Shown here one piece after another: positions 1-6,735 of a stretch of 7,399 nucleotides of DNA. The position numbers were made by a program, and so were the translations under genes. The notes beneath the pieces are model-generated. The model did no database searches and had not been told where the DNA came from. It was given only the letters and a program-made list of their open reading frames with translations. The stretch spans positions 1 to 7,399 of the forward strand of contig CAYMIM010000033.1 of the NCBI GenBank assembly GCA_964390715.1. The letters are read 5' to 3'. This stretch comes from JACOVP01 sp964390715. Lineage in GTDB: Archaea; Nanobdellota; Nanobdellia; SCGC-AAA011-G17; UBA489. Position 1 is the first letter of the stretch; each line of letters opens with the position of its first letter.

Positions 1-345
1 TTGGTGACTACAAGCAACGCGCAAAGCGTTCAAGCAAAATACCTCATAGAGGGCAGCAACATTCCCATGACTGCGGCGATGGAACAGATACTCCACAAAA
101 AAGGCATCATTATCGTGCCAGACTTTGTAGCGAACGCTGGAGGCGTTATTTCTTCGTACGCAGAATACAAAGGCATGAATCCCCAGGACATGTTTAAGCT
201 TGTTGAGAAAAAAATCATCAAGAATACAAATTTAGTTTTAGAACAAGCGAAAAAAGATGGAACAAAATTACGCGACGCCGCGATGAAAATCGCCGTAGCA
301 AGAGTCTTAAAGAAATGCAAGACTTGCCGAACTCCCCAACATTAA
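1..345 (+). CDS. gdhA: Glutamate dehydrogenase, C-terminal fragment (5' end outside window)
   Basis: This is the last 114 codons of a Glu/Leu/Phe/Val dehydrogenase, most likely glutamate dehydrogenase, a cytosolic enzyme that interconverts glutamate with 2-oxoglutarate plus ammonia. Visible family signatures are YLIEGSNIPMT (residues 14-24, the EGANxPxT-type dinucleotide-domain motif), the strand VPDFVANAGGVISSYAEY (39-56, strongly diagnostic) and the C-terminal helix RDAAMKIAVARV (91-102). The full enzyme is usually about 410-450 residues, so the N-terminal substrate domain and most of the Rossmann fold lie to the left. The reading frame is open to base 1 and the first residues already match the interior of the family, so the TTG/GTG at the edge is not a start. 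The TAA stop overlaps the stop of the convergent acyl-CoA synthetase gene. Glutamate rather than leucine or phenylalanine as substrate is inferred from the EGSN/NAGGV motifs. The substrate-binding half is not visible. Confidence 0.87.
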   Translation: MVTTSNAQSVQAKYLIEGSNIPMTAAMEQILHKKGIIIVPDFVANAGGVISSYAEYKGMNPQDMFKLVEKKIIKNTNLVLEQAKKDGTKLRDAAMKIAVARVLKKCKTCRTPQH

Positions 346-1697
346 TTCTTCAAGTAATAGTCGCATAATATCTTGATCGCGCTGGCAGCGTTGTTTGGAT
401 AAGTGAAACAAGGGATCTGATGCTTCTCGAGAATGTTCTTGTATCGCTGCGTGAAATCTCCACCCATGGAAACTACCGCTAAAGGTTTTTTCTTCGCTTT
501 ATTTTGACGAATAATAATATCTACTACATTTGTGTCTAGTTGTGGTGTCTGGTAGAGGACTATGAGCAACACTATATGCGCTTTTGGATCTTTCATGACT
601 GCGTCTAACGCTTTTTCATAGTCTTGTGAGTACGCGCTTCCTGTCAGATCAATAGGATTTTTCACAATATAAGTCGCTGGAAATTGTTTTTTTAGTTTCT
701 TGATTGTTTCTGGTGAAGGCTCTTCTATGGTCAAGCCCATCTTACTGAGATAATCCGCCGCCAAAATACCGAAGCCACCACCGTTGGTAATGATCTGCAC
801 ATTTTTCCCCTTAGGAGCAAACGATTTCTCAAGAATCTTCGCGTAGTTAAACAAATCCTCCAATGTCTCCGCGAGAATAACGCCCGCTTGTCGCATAGCG
901 CCTTTGAAGACTTCGAATGAACCCGCTAATGAAGCTGTATGAGATAGAGCCGCCTTCGCGCCAGCGCTAGTAGTTCCTCCCTTGAGCGCGATGATAGGTT
1001 TTTTCTTAGCTACTTTTTGACACACGCGAAGAAATCTTTTTCCATCTTTGATGGATTCCGCATAGACACAAATCACCTGCGTTTGCGGATCGTCTCCCAA
1101 GTATTCAATCAAATCTGACTCATTGATATCTATCGCGTTTCCATAACTAACAAATTTCGCGAAGCCATAATTTTCTTTAGCCATAAGGTCGAGTACTGTT
1201 GAACCTGTAGCACCTGACTGTGTGATGAAAGAGATTTTTCCATTTTTTGGACGGACCAGACGTGAAGCAGGCAGGAATAAAGTGTCAACTTCCCCGTGAT
1301 TATTCAATAATCCAAGACAATTTGGACCGATGAGACGAATGTTGTATTTTTTGATTATTTTTTGCAGTTGCTCTTCCGCTTTGTGGTTGCCGATTTCACT
1401 GAACCCCGCGGTTATCATGACGACGTGCTGGATTTTTTTCTTACCACATTCTTCAACAGCCTTAATGCTTATTTCCGCAGGAACCGCGATGACCGCCATA
1501 TCGACGCTTTCTTTGACATCCAGAACAGAGGCGTAACATTTTTCATTTAAGATAATTTTAGCGTTTGGATTTATAGGATATATTTTTCCCTTATAACCAG
1601 CGTCGCGCAAATTTTTTAGAATAACAAAACCTACTTTGTGATGGTCGCGAGACGCGCCGATAATAGCGATCGATTTTGGATTAAAGAACTTTTCCAT
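342..1697 (-). CDS. acdA: ADP-forming acetate/acyl-CoA ligase, alpha subunit
   Basis: This 451-residue cytosolic protein matches the alpha subunit of ADP-forming acetyl-CoA synthetase (acyl-CoA + ADP + Pi to acid + CoA + ATP), the enzyme archaea use for substrate-level phosphorylation during sugar and amino-acid fermentation. The N-terminal CoA-binding Rossmann domain shows SIAIIGASRD (9-18) and KIYPINPNAK (38-47). It is followed by MITAGFSEIG (94-103), RLIGPNCLGLLN (121-132) and FITQSGATGS (157-166). LSHTASLAG (251-259) carries His253, the equivalent of the phosphorylated catalytic His, and Glu214 in VYAESIKDG matches the conserved Glu near it. Their 39-residue spacing agrees with my recollection of the Pyrococcus alpha subunit (Glu218/His257). 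NPIDLTGSA (347-355) is another family motif. The length is that of an alpha subunit without the ATP-grasp beta subunit, which is not in the window. An AGAGGT site fixes the start. It lies 17 bp behind the lipoprotein gene, so co-transcription is likely. Substrate specificity (acetate, branched or aryl acids) cannot be read here. Confidence 0.92.
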   Translation of the reverse strand: MEKFFNPKSIAIIGASRDHHKVGFVILKNLRDAGYKGKIYPINPNAKIILNEKCYASVLDVKESVDMAVIAVPAEISIKAVEECGKKKIQHVVMITAGFSEIGNHKAEEQLQKIIKKYNIRLIGPNCLGLLNNHGEVDTLFLPASRLVRPKNGKISFITQSGATGSTVLDLMAKENYGFAKFVSYGNAIDINESDLIEYLGDDPQTQVICVYAESIKDGKRFLRVCQKVAKKKPIIALKGGTTSAGAKAALSHTASLAGSFEVFKGAMRQAGVILAETLEDLFNYAKILEKSFAPKGKNVQIITNGGGFGILAADYLSKMGLTIEEPSPETIKKLKKQFPATYIVKNPIDLTGSAYSQDYEKALDAVMKDPKAHIVLLIVLYQTPQLDTNVVDIIIRQNKAKKKPLAVVSMGGDFTQRYKNILEKHQIPCFTYPNNAASAIKILCDYYLKN

Positions 1698-1701
1698 ACT
1701 A

Positions 1702-1707
1702 ACCTCT
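1702..1707 (-). promoter_or_regulatory. Shine-Dalgarno site of the acyl-CoA synthetase gene
   Basis: On the minus strand AGAGGT is followed by TAGT and then the ATG at 1697, a normal Shine-Dalgarno distance. It supports this start and suggests that a downstream gene in an operon uses a leader-dependent start. By contrast, no such site precedes the first genes at 2446 and 6722. Confidence 0.6.
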
Positions 1708-1714
1708 TTTTTTC

Positions 1715-2338
1715 TTATTTCGCAAGCTTGGCTAAAGCCGCAGCATCAGTAGTAATCGCGGGCGCAGCCTCTTCAACTCTTGGATCTTGCAGTATCTCAC
1801 AGGCTGTTCCTATTTCACTTCCTTTGGTGACCCGCGCTTTTATTCTTCTATAAACATTATATCTTTCTTCGTCGCTATGGTCTTTGCTTAGCGGGAATAT
1901 TTCAATGACTTGCGTGAACTCCACATTATATTCTTGCACTATTTTTTTTGCCTCAGCAAAGGTGATTCCTTCTTTGAAATAGAGCGTTATTTTTCCAGAC
2001 TCTAAACTCAACAGCGGATTTGGATTGTCTTTCAATGGCTGCCAATTTTTTTCGCATGTCGCGACTGTAGGTTTTGGCTCATCTTCTTTTCGCTGGGGAA
2101 GAGAAGTTTCTTTTGGTAGCGCTTCTACTTTCGCAGATTCAGAGGTTCCATCAATTATCCCATTGAATTCCTGTTGTCCACTTGGTTTTCCATATTCTTG
2201 ATTTGTTTCTGAAGTTTTTTCAGCGCTAGGCGTTGTTTTATCCACCATGTACTTCTCCGCACATCCTGTTGTTCCTAAGAGCATGACTAGAAGACCAATG
2301 ATTAGCATTGTACTTTGTTTCATCTGCTTTCTCTGCAT
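1715..2338 (-). CDS. Predicted lipoprotein with a free-standing subtilase-propeptide-like domain
   Basis: This is a small exported protein. Numbered from the Met at 2323, residues 1-20 are a signal peptide with hydrophobic core MLIIGLLVMLLG ending in GTTG before Cys21, a probable though imperfect lipobox, so the mature protein should be lipid-anchored. Residues 22-100 are a polar Ser/Thr/Lys/Glu/Pro-rich linker. Residues 111-190 form a compact domain that starts KITLYFKEGITFAEAKKIV and ends ARVTKGSE then LQDPRVEEAAP. The pattern of strand, FKEG turn, helix, strand, G-S/T-E turn, helix and DPRVExAxP closing strand is that of subtilase propeptides (fervidolysin N-prodomain / inhibitor I9-like). 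Cys90 and Cys175 could pair. No protease domain follows. The first in-frame ATG at 2410 is rejected because it sits almost on the TATA element and adds a highly charged stretch before the signal peptide. The ATG at 2338 or 2323 is preferred, and I cannot separate them. Existence of the gene is well supported. Domain identity is by eye. Confidence 0.75.
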   Translation of the reverse strand: MQRKQMKQSTMLIIGLLVMLLGTTGCAEKYMVDKTTPSAEKTSETNQEYGKPSGQQEFNGIIDGTSESAKVEALPKETSLPQRKEDEPKPTVATCEKNWQPLKDNPNPLLSLESGKITLYFKEGITFAEAKKIVQEYNVEFTQVIEIFPLSKDHSDEERYNVYRRIKARVTKGSEIGTACEILQDPRVEEAAPAITTDAAALAKLAK

Positions 2339-2413
2339 ATTGTTGAGTATAAGAATCTTACGGCTTTCTGTTACCTTTCGCGAGTGATTTCTTCTTTTCG
2401 CGTCCAACATAAA

Positions 2414-2423
2414 CTATATAAAA
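2414..2423. promoter_or_regulatory. TATA element of the divergent promoter region
   Basis: The plus strand reads CTATATAAAA and the minus strand TTTTATATAG, which contains the archaeal box A consensus TTTATATA. On the plus strand its centre is about 28 bases before the ATG at 2446, so a start site some 25 bases downstream would give a nearly leaderless mRNA. This fits the absence of a Shine-Dalgarno site there. On the minus strand it would start transcription near 2391-2395, giving a leader of about 55 bases to the lipoprotein ATG at 2338. Whether one element serves both directions is inference. Confidence 0.6.
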
Positions 2424-2445
2424 GCACAGTACATTTTATTCTTTT

Positions 2446-5400
2446 ATGCAGAAAAAGATCTTATTCTTACTCTTTCTTCTAGGTATTCTTACTCCTTCAG
2501 TTGTGACAGCGTCCTGGCTGGAATCTTACCTTGATCATTTAGGAGATTATAGAAATCTAGTAACAGGCAACACACATCTTCGAGGTGGGCAAACTGGTCC
2601 TCGCGCAGATCCTCCTCGACCTGTTTTGGAGAGTATTGATCCCAAAATTATCTATACTGGTAAGGCGACACAGATAACTTTAACAGGGAAAAATTTTGGC
2701 ACTACTATTGGCTTGGAGATTAATGGCAACCCCCCCCTTTATGATCTTTCTCCCTTTGCTCCCTATACTATTACTGATAATACCATTACTTTAACTATTC
2801 CAGCAGTCACGCCTCCAGCAACCTATCAATTGGCAGTTTTTAACTTGAATGGAAAAACAGGAGCACTTCCCTTGACTGTCCAGAGTGGAGGAGGGCAACG
2901 ACCAAAACCTGTCTTGACAAGCATCACTCCTAATAAAATCTCAAACACTATTCCTAATGAACTTATTCTTCGAGGAAATGATTTTGATCCTCTCTTCTCA
3001 CTTGAGATTAATGGCCAACTCATTACTGATATGTCTGTCTTTAAACCTTATTCTTACACTTCATCCAATGAATTACATATTACTATACCACCCAATATTC
3101 CTCCCAATATTTACTTGCTTGCTGTCGTGAATTTACCTGACCTACAAAATCCAAGCAACTCATTACCACTTACGATAACTGCAGACGGAGGATCTACGCC
3201 ACCCATTATAGTACAAGTTATTCCTGTAGGTCTACGACCTGCACTGAGCCAAGCAACGGTCGATGTCACAGTCTGGGGAGACAAATTTGAACAAACTGCA
3301 CAGCTGCTCATTGACAACGTTGATGTGAGCGCTAAAATTTACGCGCGCGACCAGAAAAAAATTCAACTACGCTTATCTGCCAGCGAAGCAACTGTCGCGA
3401 AACTTTTCACTGTTATTAACCCGGGTACTGTCAGATCAAATGACTTCAATGTGAAGGAAATAACCTATCGTTTTCCAGAAATTGTTGATATTGATTCTGT
3501 GATCTTAACTCCCACTACTTCCCAACTCGTGCTCAAAGGACATAATTTTTATGCATCACAATCACAACTCTTTGTCGACTCTAAGCTAGTTCCTGCAACT
3601 GCGTACACTGTTATGACAGCAGCTGATGGCAAATTTACCTTAACTTTAAACCCTACACTTTTATCTTTAAACCTTGGAGCCCACACTCTTTTATTTTCTA
3701 ATCCACCTAGATTTCCCGATCAATCTTATACACGCCTTAGCTCCAATGTCCTTTCTTTCTTTATCAAATCTTCCTTAGCCAGCGATATTACTTTTGCTAA
3801 TTCTAAATTAAGCTTGACTTTTGACGGCAACTCAGGAGCATTAAAGTCCATTTTCAATAAAGACACAGGATATCAACACATTCTCAAGAACCTTTATCCC
3901 TGGCGCATGGAATTACGACATCTCCTTAACAAAAATGTTTTAACTCCTGCTCAAAACCCTCTTATCGAAACTTACTTTAATCCCGTTCAAGGAAATTGCA
4001 TTTCTGGATTTAGCTCACAACAATCTCGTTCTGGTTCCTCTACTCTTTTAGTTTTACGATGGGACTCCTGCAAAATTGATACGGCGAATACCTTTAGCTT
4101 TGAACAGACTTATGAATTACCAGACGATAAAGCTTATTTTAATATGCACTACGCTGTCCGCAATTCTAATGTCGATGACTATGGCTTGCACGCAGTGCGC
4201 CTCTACATGACTTTGCGAGAAACTTCTCCCAAAGAATATGGCATTATCTCAACGAGAAGCGTGGACACCTATGAAGAACCAGGAACAAACCTCAAATCTC
4301 GTGGCGGTAGAGATCTTTGCCTAGAAGCCACGACTGTACCAGAACTTCTTTGTGGTCTGCCCTATGCAAATTCTCTTGTTTTAGAATCTTGGTATGCTTC
4401 AGATGGAGATGGCTTCCAACTCTATAATTTTATGGATTTGTGGAATGGATGGTGGGATGACAATAGCAACTATCTCCTTTCTGTTCCTTTAGATACTCTG
4501 AATTATCCCAAACAATATAATTACCAAGGACAGTTTGGATTGTTCAAGAGCACAGCAGTAACTTATGTTGAAAATGACTACTCTTCCTCTAATTTTAATT
4601 ATGAACTTCCTTATTCATTTCGAACCTATATTAACAAAGGAACAACCTATCGCGGTTTTGAAACCTGGATACATCTTGCTGATATGTTTAGACAAGTACA
4701 GAAAGACCAAGGAGAACTTCGCATTCCCTTTGACAAACGTGATATTCCCCCCATTTTAAAAAATCTCGACCTCCTTACTGTCGCAGATCTGAATACTGAA
4801 TTTTTCACGCTTGACAGTACAGGCAAAGTCAATGGATTAGTTAGCAATCCAGCTCTTGATCAGATTACTTCGGCATATGGCAAAGCAAGACAATATTATG
4901 GAGCACAGAACGCTTATGCCTTTATCTGGGGCGGGGGTCAAGATTCTCGTATCAGCCCATTTTCTCTTGAACCTATTCCTGGAGTAACTTTTTCCTTCTT
5001 CCAGAAATTCAATCAGCAAGGATGGTCTCCTTGTTACTATAGTGTTTTCCTTGGCATGCTCCAACAAGACGCGCAACGTGCTGGTCTTCAATCTGAAGTA
5101 GCTAACCAAGATCCTCAAGGCACTCCTTATACCTATGGAGATCCCTCTAGTTATGTTACTACTCTTATAGATCCACATTCCTCTAGCATGAGCTCTTCTT
5201 CTCATCTTCGCTGGCTTGTCGATAAATTCCGCGTCATGAACAACAACAATCAGGGAGCTCATTGCTTTTATCTAGACGCTGTATCTACTCATCCTTATCA
5301 GGGTTTAGGACTTTGGTCTAGCAAATATGGCGATAAAGGATTTAGTCCTAGTACACAGAAAGCTTATAGTGATTATCTTAGAACTCTTACTAAAGAAATT

Positions 5401-6624
5401 AAAAAAATAGATACGAATAGCTTTGTTTTCCATGAAGCTTTTGTACAGACTTCTACCAAAGAAGGAACGATTCCTATGCAGGGAGCTCCTCGTTCAGAAT
5501 CTTATGTTGGTGATAATCCTCGCGCACTACGCCAAGATGCCTACTTCCTTAATCGTGTTTATTCAGGGTACACTGATTTTTTACTTTCCCATGCTCTTAT
5601 CAACCCTGTTGGTCCACCCTATGTCTATATTGAAAACTCCTTTGTCTCCCGACTCAAACAACTAAACTATTTACCATCCTCTTATGATAGAACTCTTCAA
5701 GAGAGTTACCTTCTCCAGGCTTCACTTGGATTCTTTTATAACGGCGCAGTTCCCAACACTAATGAAGTAGGTATTTCACGCGCGGCTGGTTATGTGCCTT
5801 TGTATGACTTGAAAAACTCTGCTGCTGGCTTCCGCTATAAATCTGGAGAATGGTCAGATACTTTAATCAGTTACGCTTCTTTACTTCGCACTCAGGTAGC
5901 AGCACGACAACTCGCGCGTCCTTATTTCCACGGATTATGGCATCCCTCTTTACCTACGGACTCTCCGATTGAAAATTACTACTACTTCCATGATGTTTTT
6001 TTAGTTCCTACTGGCGACCAAAATGCTCTTTATTCTTTGTCTCAGCCAAGAGTATTATCTGTTGTTCGACAGCCATGGGATAGCGCACGTGATACTTGGG
6101 CAGACAAATACGGATTACTTTTCTTTAACACCTACGCACGAGCATCATCACAAACTATTACATTTACTTTTTCCTATGCTCGCTACGGATTATCATCTGG
6201 TAAATCCTATGACCTTTATGCAACTACCAAGCAAGGCACACAATATCTTAAGACTGTGACTACAGACTTCAGCCATACCTTTACTCTTCCTACCTATTCT
6301 TTTGCCTTATTCGAGCTTGTCGCCAAACAACCCGCCCCCGATAAACCTAAGCCTCCTGTTGAAGATGACGATGAGACTGGTGATGAATATAACAATGGAA
6401 ATACTGGAAATAGGGGAGAGGAAGGAAGCGATGAAGTATCTGGCAAAGAGAACAAAGATACTCTTCTCAAGAAAGTAGCAGACCTTGTTCTTGTGCGGGA
6501 TGAGAATAAAGTCACTGGATATGCGTGGCGTCTTGGAATTATAGCTGCTCTAGTACTTATCGTGATTTTTACACGCATGGCATATTCGCGAAAACAGGAC
6601 GAAAATAAGGATAAATCGCCTTAG
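2446..6624 (+). CDS. Giant membrane-anchored surface protein: IPT/TIG Ig domains plus glycoside-hydrolase-like domain
   Basis: This 1392-residue exported protein is anchored at its C terminus. Residues 1-22 are a signal peptide (KK then ILFLLFLLGIL). Residues 57-440 hold four Ig-like modules, the first two clear IPT/TIG domains. From about 446 the sequence LSLTFDGNSGALKSIFN (455-471) and YPWRMELR (484-491) resemble the beta-sandwich that opens DUF6259-type glycoside-hydrolase-like proteins. A barrel-like region follows (about 770-1160) with FIWGGGQDSR (826-835), HCFYLDAVSTHP (939-950) and FVFHEAF (993-999). Asp944 and Glu997 at strand ends are catalytic candidates. Residues about 1160-1294 look like a C-terminal beta-sandwich, then an acidic Pro/Gly/Asn-rich linker (1296-1340), a membrane helix (GIIAALVLIVIF, 1364-1375) and a short charged cytoplasmic tail. 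Six cysteines (518, 542, 625, 636, 863, 940), all in the enzyme-like part, could form disulfides. A polysaccharide or glycan substrate is plausible but unproven. The start is set by the signal peptide and the TATA spacing. Confidence 0.85.
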   Translation: MQKKILFLLFLLGILTPSVVTASWLESYLDHLGDYRNLVTGNTHLRGGQTGPRADPPRPVLESIDPKIIYTGKATQITLTGKNFGTTIGLEINGNPPLYDLSPFAPYTITDNTITLTIPAVTPPATYQLAVFNLNGKTGALPLTVQSGGGQRPKPVLTSITPNKISNTIPNELILRGNDFDPLFSLEINGQLITDMSVFKPYSYTSSNELHITIPPNIPPNIYLLAVVNLPDLQNPSNSLPLTITADGGSTPPIIVQVIPVGLRPALSQATVDVTVWGDKFEQTAQLLIDNVDVSAKIYARDQKKIQLRLSASEATVAKLFTVINPGTVRSNDFNVKEITYRFPEIVDIDSVILTPTTSQLVLKGHNFYASQSQLFVDSKLVPATAYTVMTAADGKFTLTLNPTLLSLNLGAHTLLFSNPPRFPDQSYTRLSSNVLSFFIKSSLASDITFANSKLSLTFDGNSGALKSIFNKDTGYQHILKNLYPWRMELRHLLNKNVLTPAQNPLIETYFNPVQGNCISGFSSQQSRSGSSTLLVLRWDSCKIDTANTFSFEQTYELPDDKAYFNMHYAVRNSNVDDYGLHAVRLYMTLRETSPKEYGIISTRSVDTYEEPGTNLKSRGGRDLCLEATTVPELLCGLPYANSLVLESWYASDGDGFQLYNFMDLWNGWWDDNSNYLLSVPLDTLNYPKQYNYQGQFGLFKSTAVTYVENDYSSSNFNYELPYSFRTYINKGTTYRGFETWIHLADMFRQVQKDQGELRIPFDKRDIPPILKNLDLLTVADLNTEFFTLDSTGKVNGLVSNPALDQITSAYGKARQYYGAQNAYAFIWGGGQDSRISPFSLEPIPGVTFSFFQKFNQQGWSPCYYSVFLGMLQQDAQRAGLQSEVANQDPQGTPYTYGDPSSYVTTLIDPHSSSMSSSSHLRWLVDKFRVMNNNNQGAHCFYLDAVSTHPYQGLGLWSSKYGDKGFSPSTQKAYSDYLRTLTKEIKKIDTNSFVFHEAFVQTSTKEGTIPMQGAPRSESYVGDNPRALRQDAYFLNRVYSGYTDFLLSHALINPVGPPYVYIENSFVSRLKQLNYLPSSYDRTLQESYLLQASLGFFYNGAVPNTNEVGISRAAGYVPLYDLKNSAAGFRYKSGEWSDTLISYASLLRTQVAARQLARPYFHGLWHPSLPTDSPIENYYYFHDVFLVPTGDQNALYSLSQPRVLSVVRQPWDSARDTWADKYGLLFFNTYARASSQTITFTFSYARYGLSSGKSYDLYATTKQGTQYLKTVTTDFSHTFTLPTYSFALFELVAKQPAPDKPKPPVEDDDETGDEYNNGNTGNRGEEGSDEVSGKENKDTLLKKVADLVLVRDENKVTGYAWRLGIIAALVLIVIFTRMAYSRKQDENKDKSP
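2614..3765 (+). repeat. Four tandem Ig-like (IPT/TIG) modules inside the surface protein
   Basis: Modules lie at about residues 57-146, 154-245, 252-337 and 343-440. The first two are clearly homologous: PVLESIDP/PVLTSITP at the start, ITLTGKNF/LILRGNDF in the second strand, LEING in both, FxPY in both, ITLTIPAVTPP/LHITIPPNIPP and finally LPLTV/LPLTI. They still share GAGATTAATGGC at DNA level (from 2716 and 3004), which could mean fairly recent duplication. Modules three (VTVWGDKF, LLIDNVDV) and four (LVLKGHNF, LFVDSKLV) keep the G-x-x-F turn but have diverged. Modules of this type usually serve as stalks or as protein or carbohydrate contacts. Confidence 0.75.
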
Positions 6625-6628
6625 TATT

Positions 6629-6647
6629 GTTACTTCTATTAAGTAAC
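6629..6647 (+). repeat. Perfect 7-bp inverted repeat just after the surface-protein stop
   Basis: GTTACTT and AAGTAAC flank a CTATT loop, starting four bases after the TAG. In RNA this would form a short hairpin at the 3' end of the surface-protein mRNA. No U-run follows, so it is not a standard bacterial intrinsic terminator. It could be a 3'-end or stability element, or a binding site near the next promoter. Confidence 0.5.
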
Positions 6648-6661
6648 TAAAAATAGTAAGA

Positions 6662-6669
6662 TTTATATA
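6662..6669 (+). promoter_or_regulatory. TATA box upstream of the subtilase gene
   Basis: TTTATATA is an exact match to the archaeal box A consensus and has the same core as the minus-strand element at 2414-2423 (TTTATATAG). A start about 25 bases downstream would fall near 6690 and leave a leader of roughly 30 bases before the ATG at 6722. That leader has no recognisable Shine-Dalgarno site. Confidence 0.55.
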
Positions 6670-6705
6670 GTAGTTTGCCTTCTAGAACCTATGCGTTAAC
6701 TTTAT

Positions 6706-6735
6706 CATAAAACTATTTCACATGAAACTATTTCA
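6706..6735 (+). repeat. 15-bp tandem duplication spanning the subtilase start codon
   Basis: CATAAAACTATTTCA (6706-6720) is followed directly by CATGAAACTATTTCA (6721-6735), 14 of 15 bases identical. The single difference turns ATA in the first copy into the ATG start in the second, and the unit of 15 keeps the frame. The second copy encodes the first residues of the signal peptide. Confidence 0.85.

Noticed and set aside
1..6. TTG GTG at the left edge as the start codon of a short protein
   Set aside because: The residues that follow match the interior of glutamate dehydrogenase, so the frame simply continues beyond the window.
30..320. Minus-strand 96-codon open frame opposite glutamate dehydrogenase
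   Set aside because: It is a shadow of a gene with clear family motifs and has no support of its own.
2339..2410. N-terminal extension of the lipoprotein from the ATG at 2410
   Set aside because: The ATG is only a few bases from the TATA element, so the mRNA would not contain it, and the added residues are highly charged and would bury the signal peptide.
2730..2737. Run of eight C bases in the surface-protein gene, as a possible frameshift or phase-variation site
   Set aside because: The frame is intact through it and encodes an Asn-Pro-Pro turn at the matching place of the first Ig module. With one sequence there is no sign of length variation.
4837..5262. A 141-codon open frame on the minus strand inside the surface-protein gene
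   Set aside because: It lies wholly opposite the enzyme-like domain of a convincing gene, is rich in Arg/Ser/Ile as expected of a shadow frame, and shows no motif or promoter.
6691..6699. ATG CGT TAA mini-ORF near the predicted transcript start of the subtilase gene
   Set aside because: It is two codons long, out of frame with the gene, and has no ribosome-binding signal. A regulatory role would be guesswork.
6701..6711. Inverted repeat TTTAT-C-ATAAA between the TATA box and the subtilase start, as an operator
   Set aside because: It is short and made only of A/T arms in an AT-rich leader, so chance explains it, and it partly overlaps the tandem repeat.
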